Shown piece after piece: positions 15,785-23,670 of a DNA stretch of 40,399 nucleotides. Every line of letters begins with the position of its first letter. The first letter of the stretch is position 1. This DNA is from a virus. The notes under the pieces were generated by a model. That model was not told where the DNA came from. It made no database searches and saw only the letters and a program-made list of their open reading frames with translations. The stretch covers positions 1-40,399 of the IMG/VR virus record IMGVR_UViG_3300035698_005305. One strand, written 5' to 3'. The translations under genes were made by a program, and so were the position numbers.

Positions 15785-18526
15785 ATGGCAGATAGAAAAC
15801 GAACAGACAACAAACGATCAAATAATAATTTGGTTGCGGGACTTAATAAAGCTGAACTTTTTAAACTTCATAACGAAGAACAGAAAAAGAATAATATTCA
15901 GATTAATTTACTAAGAAAGATGAGTTCGTCTAATATCGAAATTTCAAGTGATACTGATGAATTAATCAAATTACAAAAAAGTCAAAAATCTCCAGATGAT
16001 AAAGTGGGGAAAAAGACGAACTCATTACTTAGTAGATTAGTTTCGAATTCAGATCCTAGAACTTTAGATCTCACCGACAATACAATAAAAAGAATGGCTC
16101 AATCGCGATCTATTGGCGGCAGAACTTTTCATTTGTCTGCAAAAACCCTTAGAGAACTAAAACCAGAAAGCACAAATGATATATTAAGAAATGGTATCGA
16201 AATATCAGATACGAGTATTAATAAAATATCAACTGCCATGGGTAATGCGTTTAAAGGCTCTACTATTATAAAAGGATTGCTTCCAAATATAATGGCATTA
16301 CCAGCACGATTACTAAAATCTATAGCAACTCCAATTAAAGCATTACTTGAATTCCCAAAAAAGATGTTCAAACAGATCACCGATCCGATTGTTAATCTCA
16401 TTGGACTTCCTAAACGTATGCTCGATTCCGTAACGGATAAAGTAAAAGCGATAGGTAGCGCGTTACATCCCAAAAAACTCGTCAGTGGGTTCGGAAAATT
16501 ATTCGCTCCCATAAAAGGTCTTGTTTCGAAATTTGATCCTCGGAAATTATTCAAAAAGAAAAGAGAACCAGATGAATTTTTGAGAAACAAAAAAGATATT
16601 GCTGTTATACAACGTGATAAAATGATCAAGTTGCTTAGTGGTGGTGTGTTTGGTGGTAAATCCAAAAAAGATTTCGGATTATTAGGTAAAATGGGACTCG
16701 GTATTTTATTAGCCATAATTACGCGACAATTTTTAGGTCCGTGGGCTAATACACTTAATGTTTTCCGTAAAGGTTTTAGTATATTCAAAAAAGGTGGTAC
16801 AATAGCAAATACATTCCGTAAAATCGGTAAAGTCGGAGAAGTTGCTGGTAAAGTCGGTGGTACTCTTTTTGATGCTGGTAAAAAATTATTCAAATTAGTA
16901 GATAAAGGTGGTACAATAGCAAATACATTCCGTAAAGTCGGTAAAGTCGGTAAAGTCGGTGGTAGTATTGGTAAAGTTGCTGGTGGTATCGGTAAAGTCG
17001 GTGGTGGTATCGGTAAAGTTGCTGGTGGTATCGGTAAAGTCGGTGGTATGGTCAGCAAAACCAGCAGTAAAATTGCTGGGAAATTAGGGCTTAAAGCATT
17101 AGCAAAAATCCCCGGTCTTAGCGCTATAATAGGTATTGGATTTGCTATACAAAGATTACTCGGTGGTGATGTTAAGGGTGCTGGTTTAGAATTAGCATCT
17201 GGTCTATCCGCGATGATTCCTATCGTCGGTAGCGCAATAAGTGTGGGTATTGACATAGCATTAATTGCTAGAGATATAGCAAAATCTAAAAAAGTCAGTC
17301 AACCTAAAATGGTAGATGATAAAAATAATGTAATTGCTACAACAAAAACTTCTACCACAAAGAAAACAGGCAAGAAAATAACACTTAAACGAATATTAAA
17401 TACAATTCCTGGATTGAGAACTGCATTAGAGTTAGGTGCAGCAACACAAAAAATGTTCGGTGGTGACATAAAAGGAGGAACTAAAGACTTCTTATCAGCC
17501 GTTGTTGGATTCATACCTAGTTTAGGTAGTTCTTTACTCGAAGGCTTTAAAATAATGGGTGACGTTACTAGCATGAAATCGCCAGCTGAACTACTAAAAT
17601 ATATGGGTTCGGCAACTAAAAGAGTCGCGAGTGGTGCTAGTAAATTATTAGGCGCGGGAGCAAAAAAAGCATCCTCTGTTATAAGCGGTAAAAAAGAGGC
17701 TCCCGTTACCGCAACAGGAATGGCAGAAAACAAAGAAAATATAAAACCAAATATTGTAGATGAACAAAAAGTCGCGAGTGGTGCTAGTAAATTATTCAGT
17801 AAAGGAAAATCTTTATTAGGCGCGGGAGCAAAAAAAGCATCCTCTGTTATAAGCGGTAAAAAAGAGGCTCCCGTTACCGCAACAGGAATGGCAGAAAACA
17901 AAGAAAATATAAAACCAAATATTGTAGATGGACAAAAAGTTAATACCATCGGAGTAAAACCCGGCACTGATTTAACCGGAGTTTATTTAGGTGATTCTGA
18001 TATAGACAGTACGATATTAAATGCATATCAAAATGTAATGGGTAAAGGATTCCAACCTGTAGTTACCAGTGGATTGCGTTCGGCATCTGAAAACAAAAAA
18101 GTCGGTGGTAATCCAAGATCCAAACATATTACAGGTAATGCTATTGATTTACGTTCAAATGATACTGTTATGTCTAGTAGTGAAGGCACAAAAATTGCAT
18201 CGAATTTAAAAAGTAGATTAGGTGGTAATTATGGTGTAGTTCAACATGGAAGTGGATATAGTAGACATATTCATATGCAATACAATAAAGGAAACGAAGC
18301 TGGTGACCCAGATGTACCAGCAACCTTTAATGCGAAACAAAACCCAACCGAAATTTCTAATGTTAAATTCGAAAGAGATCGCGGTGATGCAGAAAAAATG
18401 AAAGAATTAATCTCATTTTTAGGCAATGACTTTGCAAATATAATGGCAGATAAATTATCATCTTCTATGAAAAAAGGTGTGAATTCAGCTCCGAAAAGAG
18501 TAGCAATAGGTAAAAATCCGTTTTAA
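15785..18526 (+). CDS. Tail tape measure protein with C-terminal M15-type zinc peptidase domain
   Basis: A 913-residue protein (T4 gp29 is 590), placed between hub genes and tube genes. Residues 1-380 are basic and helical. About 330-430 is Gly/Lys-rich with repeated GGIGKVA units. Hydrophobic segments around 440-500 and 550-600 are typical of tape measures that insert into membrane. Residues ~715-835 match a D-Ala-D-Ala carboxypeptidase/M15 fold: VTSGLRS, then HxxGxAxD as H781..D788 (SKHITGNAIDLRS), and HxH at H828-H830. It would set tail length and cut peptidoglycan cross-links on ejection. A recent tandem duplication lies just before the peptidase. The stop overlaps the convergent tube-paralogue stop. 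Confidence 0.88.
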   Translation: MADRKRTDNKRSNNNLVAGLNKAELFKLHNEEQKKNNIQINLLRKMSSSNIEISSDTDELIKLQKSQKSPDDKVGKKTNSLLSRLVSNSDPRTLDLTDNTIKRMAQSRSIGGRTFHLSAKTLRELKPESTNDILRNGIEISDTSINKISTAMGNAFKGSTIIKGLLPNIMALPARLLKSIATPIKALLEFPKKMFKQITDPIVNLIGLPKRMLDSVTDKVKAIGSALHPKKLVSGFGKLFAPIKGLVSKFDPRKLFKKKREPDEFLRNKKDIAVIQRDKMIKLLSGGVFGGKSKKDFGLLGKMGLGILLAIITRQFLGPWANTLNVFRKGFSIFKKGGTIANTFRKIGKVGEVAGKVGGTLFDAGKKLFKLVDKGGTIANTFRKVGKVGKVGGSIGKVAGGIGKVGGGIGKVAGGIGKVGGMVSKTSSKIAGKLGLKALAKIPGLSAIIGIGFAIQRLLGGDVKGAGLELASGLSAMIPIVGSAISVGIDIALIARDIAKSKKVSQPKMVDDKNNVIATTKTSTTKKTGKKITLKRILNTIPGLRTALELGAATQKMFGGDIKGGTKDFLSAVVGFIPSLGSSLLEGFKIMGDVTSMKSPAELLKYMGSATKRVASGASKLLGAGAKKASSVISGKKEAPVTATGMAENKENIKPNIVDEQKVASGASKLFSKGKSLLGAGAKKASSVISGKKEAPVTATGMAENKENIKPNIVDGQKVNTIGVKPGTDLTGVYLGDSDIDSTILNAYQNVMGKGFQPVVTSGLRSASENKKVGGNPRSKHITGNAIDLRSNDTVMSSSEGTKIASNLKSRLGGNYGVVQHGSGYSRHIHMQYNKGNEAGDPDVPATFNAKQNPTEISNVKFERDRGDAEKMKELISFLGNDFANIMADKLSSSMKKGVNSAPKRVAIGKNPF
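16793..17052 (+). repeat. Gly/Lys repeat tract in the tape measure gene
   Basis: A direct repeat beginning GGTGGTACAATAGC occurs at 16793 and 16907 (114 bases apart). It runs into a series of 21-base units of the type GGTATCGGTAAAGT between about 16946 and 17052, encoding alternating GGIGKVA and GGIGKVG heptads. All repeat lengths are multiples of three, so copy changes would alter tape length without breaking the frame. Confidence 0.85.
17624..17940 (+). repeat. Near-identical in-frame tandem duplication in the tape measure gene
   Basis: A 128-base block (17645-17772) recurs at 17813-17940 with a single A-to-G difference. The 20-odd bases before it, starting GTCGCGAGTGGTGCTAG, also recur (17624 and 17771). 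The second copy has a 21-base addition encoding SKGKSLL or equivalent. Near-identity indicates a recent event. Confidence 0.9.
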
Positions 18527-19140
18527 TTGCTATCGTGTGGTACCAATGAATAATTATCACAACCAAATGTGATAACTTGACTCACTGCTTCGTTTGCCGA
18601 ATATGAATAGTTCGGTTCTGTAGCATTCAAAAAATAACAATTCTCGAATGTATAAGTCGCGACCATATTAGATAATGCTGGGTTTACTGCGTTTCCGCTA
18701 TTTTTATGAATATTAACATCTATCTGAAGAACTTTTGCTTTTTCTGGATTAGTGTAAATTCCATTCTGATCCATAATTAATTCGCGCAAAAATTGAATGA
18801 AATAACCAACTGTGTGATTTTCATCCTCTTCTAATTCAATTCTCAATTCCAAACCATCGTCATCAAAAACAGGAAAGGTTCTCGGAAAGATACCAACTTT
18901 TTGTATTTCTTTTTTGAAATTATGTTGCGGTAAAATCACATTTTTAACCATATGATCTGGTATAGCACCCCATTCAAGAAATTGTTTAAGAAATGGATTA
19001 TTATCTATACGATATCTGGTATAACTCTGCATTTGATTAGTATGAACCAAGAAGTCAACATCGAACTGATACGCTCGTTGAATTGTCTTTGCATTTCTAT
19101 CGATATAAAATCTTTTTAAATTATCTTGAATTCTTGCCAT
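18523..19140 (-). CDS. Tail tube-related protein (gp19 paralogue, 205 aa)
   Basis: A 205-residue protein adjacent to the tube gene on the same strand. It has the tube-family layout: an N-terminal strand pair (RAYQFDVDFLV), a long central loop, and a C-terminal strand pair with a residue pattern like gp19 (ATYTFENCYFLNATEPNYSYSANEAVSQVITFGCDNYSL, comparable to the NMFLENVDDAALGYAANESIKINATFRFDYWLL end of the tube protein). It may be a tube initiator, tube-end protein or minor tube subunit (the gp54, gp48 or gp3 group in T4). It converges with the tape measure gene and their stop codons overlap in TTAA. Confidence 0.65.
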   Translation of the reverse strand: MARIQDNLKRFYIDRNAKTIQRAYQFDVDFLVHTNQMQSYTRYRIDNNPFLKQFLEWGAIPDHMVKNVILPQHNFKKEIQKVGIFPRTFPVFDDDGLELRIELEEDENHTVGYFIQFLRELIMDQNGIYTNPEKAKVLQIDVNIHKNSGNAVNPALSNMVATYTFENCYFLNATEPNYSYSANEAVSQVITFGCDNYSLVPHDSN

Positions 19141-19160
19141 AATATCCTATCCAGAATAGA

Positions 19161-19190
19161 AAGGGATAGAGAATAAATTCCCCATCCCCT
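19161..19190 (-). terminator. Long hairpin between tail tube and tube-paralogue genes
   Basis: On the minus strand the 30 bases fold into a ~13-bp stem with a 4-base loop (AGGGGAUGGGGAA against UUCUCUAUCCCUU, several G-U pairs). It is not followed by a U run, so it is better read as an attenuator or 3' end stabiliser of tube mRNA than as a classical terminator. Confidence 0.5.
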
Positions 19191-19205
19191 CAAAAATGAG
19201 TTAGA

Positions 19206-19748
19206 TTAAGTACCAGAATCTTCTAAAAGCCAGTAATCAAATCTAAATGTTGCGTTAATTTTGATACTTTCATTAGCCGCATATCCAAGAGCCGCGTCAT
19301 CAACGTTCTCTAAAAACATATTCTTAAATCGTATCTGTTTCTCAAGAGTAGTTCCGCCATAACCATACATTCTTAAAACACCGTCACTTACTATATCTCT
19401 CTTTGATGCTACTTGAGATTGTCCAGCAGTTGGTGATAAAGAATCATGATCAAAAATCTTCTGACTCCAATCATAAAGAGATTTAAGCGCTTTCTGATCT
19501 TCATGCTCTTCGATTTCTACTGATAAAGCATTTGTGAAAAGTGGTTGACCCGGATAAAATGCTTTAGTCCCCATGAAAAAACTCTCTATAGGTGTGTTTC
19601 CACGAGATGGAATAACCGCGGTTTTGCATCTTACGATCATATCATCTTGATTCCAGCTTCCAATGTTACCAATAAGTAATTCATACATATATTGGCGAGC
19701 GATATCGGGAGCGGCACGTAATCTGTTATCGAATGAAAAATTAGCCAC
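19206..19748 (-). CDS. 19: Tail tube protein gp19
   Basis: A 180-residue protein (T4 gp19 is 163). It opens FSFDNRLRAAPDIARQYMYELLIG, then MIVRCKTAVIPSRGNTPIESFFMGTKAFYPGQPLFTN, the characteristic gp19 sequence around the inner beta sheet. It ends with a strand pair FRFDYWLLED. It polymerises on the hub to make the rigid inner tube around the tape measure. Two exact late promoters in tandem lie upstream, fitting a protein needed in many copies. In T4 gp18 and gp19 are adjacent; here a homing endonuclease gene has been inserted between them. Confidence 0.9.
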   Translation of the reverse strand: MANFSFDNRLRAAPDIARQYMYELLIGNIGSWNQDDMIVRCKTAVIPSRGNTPIESFFMGTKAFYPGQPLFTNALSVEIEEHEDQKALKSLYDWSQKIFDHDSLSPTAGQSQVASKRDIVSDGVLRMYGYGGTTLEKQIRFKNMFLENVDDAALGYAANESIKINATFRFDYWLLEDSGT

Positions 19749-19789
19749 GTTTGTAACCTCCGTTTTGTATTAATGTTTCTTTCATTAAC

Positions 19790-19797
19790 TATTTATA
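19790..19797 (-). promoter_or_regulatory. T4-type late promoter (proximal) for tail tube
   Basis: Exact TATAAATA on the minus strand, 42 bases before the tube ATG. Confidence 0.75.
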
Positions 19798-19809
19798 GTT
19801 ATCTATTAT

Positions 19810-19817
19810 TATTTATA
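19810..19817 (-). promoter_or_regulatory. T4-type late promoter (distal) for tail tube
   Basis: A second exact TATAAATA, 20 bases upstream of the first and so on a similar helix face. The remaining ~165 bases up to the endonuclease stop hold only an imperfect inverted repeat (CATTATG...CATAATG near 19892-19929) and no supportable gene. Confidence 0.65.
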
Positions 19818-19984
19818 GAAATAAAAAAGGAAGACTAAATACAACCACAAAAAGCGGAATGAGTAAACCCAGTAAAATTTCTTCGTAATACATTATGATT
19901 ACTTGTGATACAAAGTGTATAACATAATGAAAAGTATACGACAATATGAAGAGGAATCGAAGTATTAGTGTAATATTAACTAAC

Positions 19985-21631
19985 TTATAATATCATATAC
20001 TTCAATGACCCAGAATCGTATATTCTATATATTTTACGTTCTAACATAATTTCTCGTTCAGTTTTATTTTTATCGTAACCCAGTTTAATTAACTCGGATT
20101 TCCTATATTTAAACCTGTTTTCGCGAATACCATTAACAACATAATAATAATTTGGTTTTGTTTTATGCATTAATTTAAATCCTAATTTTTCATATAATAC
20201 TCCTTTTGACCACGATCTATCGGCATAACTAATAACTCGAATGGGATTATATGTTCTGGAAAAATACTTAAATAATTTAGATGCCCCACCAACTACTGTT
20301 GTATTCAATTTATTACAAAATCTCAATAATTCATAATAGTCATCTTTGGATGTTTGACCTAAATTCTTTCTCAACCCACCAAACGTCATTAACGATACCA
20401 ATACACCATTATAATATAATCCACATCTAATTTTCGATATGCTACTTCCCTGCAAATGATTATCTATTAAAAAATCCCTCGATGTTTTGTAATCAACTTC
20501 TTTTATTATGCATTTTCTCGCGTATATTCTTTCGGAATGCCCGATGTGATTCATAATTCTCGATTTAACTATATCCTGCTTATACATCCAATCATCCTCA
20601 TAAATATGGATTAATTGAATTCCTTCTCGTTCGCATAAATCAGTCTTATTTAAGTGATAATCATTTGATTTATTCACTTCATTGTGCCAATATACTCCAT
20701 TATATTCAAATGCTAATTTTAACTCCGGTAAATATATATCCAATTCTAATGGAGCAATCAAATTTCTATTATTAATTTCAATTTTTCCTTTATAATGAGT
20801 TTCAATAAAATTCAAAACCCCCTTTTCCGCGATTGATGTTAAATGTTCAAACGAGTTGATAGGAGTACAATTAGTACATATATCTTGGTTTTTGTCAATT
20901 CTAAAAACCATAGTATAATACATTATCTCAAAATTCCTATTACATTTTGGACAATTTCCTATTATATCATATATTACATTCGAAAAATAATTTTTAACAC
21001 GGGTATTAATAAATGTCTTATTTTGACTTTTCAACATATCAAAAAGCCGATTATTTCGTCTATCATTCAACATTTTTGAGTTTTTCGGAATCGACGATGA
21101 ACAATACACACCATAATTGTTAAACATCGTAAATGCCTTTTTTTCTTTTATCTCAGTTAACTTTGATATATTATCTATACCATATTTTTCTATAACAGTA
21201 TTTTTGACTTTATTCTGAATTACGGAAGAGTGGAATGGACTTACCACACCATATCTATTTACACAAGTCTTTTTTATCCGTGCGGAATTTCTATAATTCT
21301 CGTCACCATATTTTTTTCTTTTACTATTCTTTATTTTTGTGGTTATTTTTATTCGATCCACATCCGTTTTATTCTTCCATGTCTCGGTAACTTTTCGTTT
21401 ATGATTTTCGTCTTTACTTGAACATTCTCTATGATATTCAGAATATCCCTTTGTCGCATTGATAAATGTAGTTTCTTTTCCACAAACCACACAAATACCT
21501 TCGCCATCTTTTCTTAAATAGGTATCATAATATTTCTTGGGGGTTTGGTTGTGTACAGGAATAACGTGATTTTTGATAAAAGTGTTAGTTCTTATATATT
21601 TTGTATCTATACCGCAAATTAAACATTTCAT
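19985..21631 (-). CDS. Free-standing Vsr-like (EDxHD-type) homing endonuclease
   Basis: A 548-residue protein. The N-terminus has a CxxC zinc-binding module (MKCLICGID...H...H) and a second (ICVVCGKET...C). The middle contains repeated DNA-reading units (RYGVVSPF, KYGIDNISK, NYGVYCSSS). The nuclease core at ~280-360 reads LELDIYLPELKLAFEYNGVYWHNE and then IQLIHIYEDDWMYK, the Vsr-like PD-(D/E)XK pattern of I-Bth0305I-type enzymes. The C-terminal ~170 residues (LRFCNKLN, VVGGASKLF, ISYADRSWS..LYEKLGFK) look like the Mom/GNAT-like domain often fused to such enzymes; that comparison is inference. It lies between tube and sheath genes with its own sigma-70-like promoter, structured leader and AGGAGG. 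Confidence 0.85.
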   Translation of the reverse strand: MKCLICGIDTKYIRTNTFIKNHVIPVHNQTPKKYYDTYLRKDGEGICVVCGKETTFINATKGYSEYHRECSSKDENHKRKVTETWKNKTDVDRIKITTKIKNSKRKKYGDENYRNSARIKKTCVNRYGVVSPFHSSVIQNKVKNTVIEKYGIDNISKLTEIKEKKAFTMFNNYGVYCSSSIPKNSKMLNDRRNNRLFDMLKSQNKTFINTRVKNYFSNVIYDIIGNCPKCNRNFEIMYYTMVFRIDKNQDICTNCTPINSFEHLTSIAEKGVLNFIETHYKGKIEINNRNLIAPLELDIYLPELKLAFEYNGVYWHNEVNKSNDYHLNKTDLCEREGIQLIHIYEDDWMYKQDIVKSRIMNHIGHSERIYARKCIIKEVDYKTSRDFLIDNHLQGSSISKIRCGLYYNGVLVSLMTFGGLRKNLGQTSKDDYYELLRFCNKLNTTVVGGASKLFKYFSRTYNPIRVISYADRSWSKGVLYEKLGFKLMHKTKPNYYYVVNGIRENRFKYRKSELIKLGYDKNKTEREIMLERKIYRIYDSGSLKYMIL

Positions 21632-21637
21632 TTAAAC

Positions 21638-21716
21638 CCTCCTACTAGGTAAATAAAAAGAGGTAATCCCTACTCAGTAGGTTTCGGGAAATGGTAGCTG
21701 ACCACTGTCCCTCTTT
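21638..21716 (-). promoter_or_regulatory. Structured leader RNA of Vsr-like endonuclease: three-way junction with SD-masking pseudoknot (copy 1)
   Basis: Minus strand. P1 is AGAGG/CCUCU (21714-21710 with 21663-21659, extendable outward by two A-U pairs), then GACA(G), P2 UGGU/ACCA (21704-21692), UUU, and P3 CCC/GGG (21688-21686 with 21670-21668), then AUUA. The P3 loop contains CCUACU (21681-21676), exactly complementary to AGUAGG at 21646-21641, which overlaps the SD AGGAGG (21643-21638). The same loop strand can instead pair locally with GUAGG in the loop, giving two mutually exclusive states. Junction strands match the other two endonuclease leaders while stems differ by paired changes. 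Confidence 0.82.
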
Positions 21717-21724
21717 TATTATTT

Positions 21725-21753
21725 AATATATAACCAAATCATTAAAAAATCAA
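21725..21753 (-). promoter_or_regulatory. Sigma-70-type promoter for Vsr-like endonuclease (copy 1)
   Basis: On the minus strand TTGATT (21753-21748), a 17-base spacer, and TATATT (21730-21725). The predicted start near 21718 falls right at the first base pairs of the structured leader. No TATAAATA late element is present in this gap. Confidence 0.7.
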
Positions 21754-21758
21754 ATGAT

Positions 21759-23552
21759 TTATAAAATTTCAGAAAAAGAAATTCCGGTTCTTGTTATAAT
21801 AATTTGCAATTTAATAAACTCAATCGCGCGACTTGGAGCCAACGCAATATCGACATTAAGTTGGTTATTATCACTATCATCTGATGTATTATTCGTTGCA
21901 TCACACACTACCTGATATGATGTAACACCACCACCAGCCAGTACCGTTTGCATAAATCCATCAACAACGCTAAACAAACGACTTCTTGTTTTATCTGTGT
22001 TAAGTTCCCACAAAAAGCTAAGAAGTGTCGGTTCTATGCTATTTTCTACAAAAAGTAACAATCTACGAACATTAATTCTATCGAGCGCGGATGCTTTTCT
22101 TTGCGCGGTCTTCTGACCCCAAAGAATATTTCCATAACCTCTGATAAAATTGGATGTATTGATATTACTATCATACAACGCACCGATTTCAGTTTCATTA
22201 TATTGTTTAAGCTGACCAAGTACAGGAAGAGACCCTCTATTAAGACCAGCAGGGGCACTCCAAGCATTTCCTGTTACTCTATCTGTTCTCGCCATAACAG
22301 TTGCACCATAAATCGCTTTAGGAATGAAAATCTTCTGATCCAAGAATGAATCGAAAACTTGATCCCATCCAGCATAAAGAGCAACATAAGATGGATTCGA
22401 AAATCCATAACTTGCTTGTTTAGCAAGGATCTGAGTTGTAGTCAAATCACTTTTTGTTCCTATCTGACCCACTGCAATCGAATCTTGACGACTCGCGGCA
22501 ATATCAGCAACATCAATGATGGTCTGAATATCAGCTGTATTTGGTTCGTCTGGAACAAGTAGAATATTAACACTCACTTTTCTCTTATCAGAATAAAGTG
22601 TCCACGCCGCTTGTTTTTGAGCCGCGGTAGATGCCGTTCCATCCACACCATTCGATAATGATGTGATAGTAGATAGTTTATTTGGATACGAACTTTCCTG
22701 TTTTACGTTAACGTAAATGTAGCTTGATGCTCCATTGATTACATCTGGCGCAAAAAGAGACGCACCGGAATCATCTTTGATTCTGTAGTTAGAAACCAAA
22801 TATGTTTCATCTGGAGATGTTCCGCTTAATGCAGTATATGTTCCATTACCCCAATAAGTATCACTCTGTCCAACTGGTTTTGTATAAACGTTTATACGAT
22901 ATACTTTTTTCCATTTAGCATCGGTGGCTGACGAAGCAACACCCGTTGATTCTGGATCATCGTATTTGTACTGCCAGTTAAAACCATTTTCGATACCACT
23001 TATCTGTTCTTCTGATGCACAAGTAACTATACTAACACCAACATCATTTCCATAAATACCCGGTCCTATCGACGCGATAATGAGCGATGTATCATGCTCA
23101 GTAATTGTTGGAGCAAATTCAACATCATAAATACCAGCTTCACCATTTTGAGAGGTTAAAGTATTTCCGTCTGCATAAAGAGCAACTGATAAAACATCAG
23201 ATGTAGTAGAAGCACTCAAAATTGCGGATGAAGAAACCGCGACTGCTGATGTTGATGTGCTTAAATAAACATTCGAATAAAACTCATCACCAAAAGATGG
23301 TCTAGTGAAGAAAAACTGACTTGATTCTTTCAAGAAAGCCAAAGATGCTTGATGACCTAAGTCACTAACTGTTTCTGGTTTTCCGAAGGTTGACAAAAAT
23401 TCTTTGTCATTTGAGATTGGCATTCTTACGTTGACCGGACCTTTATTGGTCTTGCCAACAACCGCACCAACACTCGTACCTGTAGGTCTTACAACCTCAG
23501 ATATGTCGGTTTCGATTATTTTAACGCCTGGTGCTACAAATTTGGTAGGCAT
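21759..23552 (-). CDS. 18: Tail sheath protein gp18
   Basis: A 597-residue protein (T4 gp18 is 659). It starts PTKFVAPGVKIIETDISEVV and GAVVGKTNKGPVN, the sheath N-terminal signature, and ends with the sheath domain (NVRRLLLFVENSIEPTLLSFLWELN...LNVDIALAPSRAIEFIKLQIIITR). The middle ~90-350 is the variable protruding region, rich in Ser/Thr. It forms the contractile sheath around the tube. It has two tandem late promoters, like the tube gene. A homing endonuclease gene follows it after a 127-base gap that contains that gene's promoter and leader. Confidence 0.93.
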   Translation of the reverse strand: MPTKFVAPGVKIIETDISEVVRPTGTSVGAVVGKTNKGPVNVRMPISNDKEFLSTFGKPETVSDLGHQASLAFLKESSQFFFTRPSFGDEFYSNVYLSTSTSAVAVSSSAILSASTTSDVLSVALYADGNTLTSQNGEAGIYDVEFAPTITEHDTSLIIASIGPGIYGNDVGVSIVTCASEEQISGIENGFNWQYKYDDPESTGVASSATDAKWKKVYRINVYTKPVGQSDTYWGNGTYTALSGTSPDETYLVSNYRIKDDSGASLFAPDVINGASSYIYVNVKQESSYPNKLSTITSLSNGVDGTASTAAQKQAAWTLYSDKRKVSVNILLVPDEPNTADIQTIIDVADIAASRQDSIAVGQIGTKSDLTTTQILAKQASYGFSNPSYVALYAGWDQVFDSFLDQKIFIPKAIYGATVMARTDRVTGNAWSAPAGLNRGSLPVLGQLKQYNETEIGALYDSNINTSNFIRGYGNILWGQKTAQRKASALDRINVRRLLLFVENSIEPTLLSFLWELNTDKTRSRLFSVVDGFMQTVLAGGGVTSYQVVCDATNNTSDDSDNNQLNVDIALAPSRAIEFIKLQIIITRTGISFSEIL

Positions 23553-23622
23553 ATTACGCTCCTATAGTAAATTTTTAAATAAACCTATTTCACTCACAAT
23601 GTATAAACCTGTTTCATGTAAT

Positions 23623-23630
23623 TATTTATA
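23623..23630 (-). promoter_or_regulatory. T4-type late promoter (proximal) for tail sheath
   Basis: Exact TATAAATA on the minus strand, about 70 bases before the sheath ATG. Confidence 0.7.
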
Positions 23631-23662
23631 TAAATGGGCTTACTTTTTTGTCATTATCTAAC

Positions 23663-23670
23663 TATTTATA
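23663..23670 (-). promoter_or_regulatory. T4-type late promoter (distal) for tail sheath
   Basis: A second exact TATAAATA, 40 bases upstream of the first. The rest of the 237-base gap up to the terminase stop holds no gene I can support and no strong hairpin. Confidence 0.65.

Noticed and set aside
16129-17967. Long antisense reading frames opposite the tape measure (375 and 222 codons)
   Set aside because: Pro/Ile/Leu-rich repetitive mirror of the Gly/Lys repeats of the tape measure, without ribosome sites; shadows.
19892-19929. Inverted repeat CATTATG...CATAATG after the Vsr-like endonuclease
   Set aside because: Short stem with a long loop, no T run; too weak to call a terminator.
21638-21716. 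Hammerhead, preQ1, glutamine, fluoride or ZTP motif in the leader RNA
   Set aside because: A CGAAA core word occurs, but the hammerhead CUGANGA partner and U-H cleavage site are missing, and none of the riboswitch consensus words I know fit. A full Rfam scan remains the deciding test.
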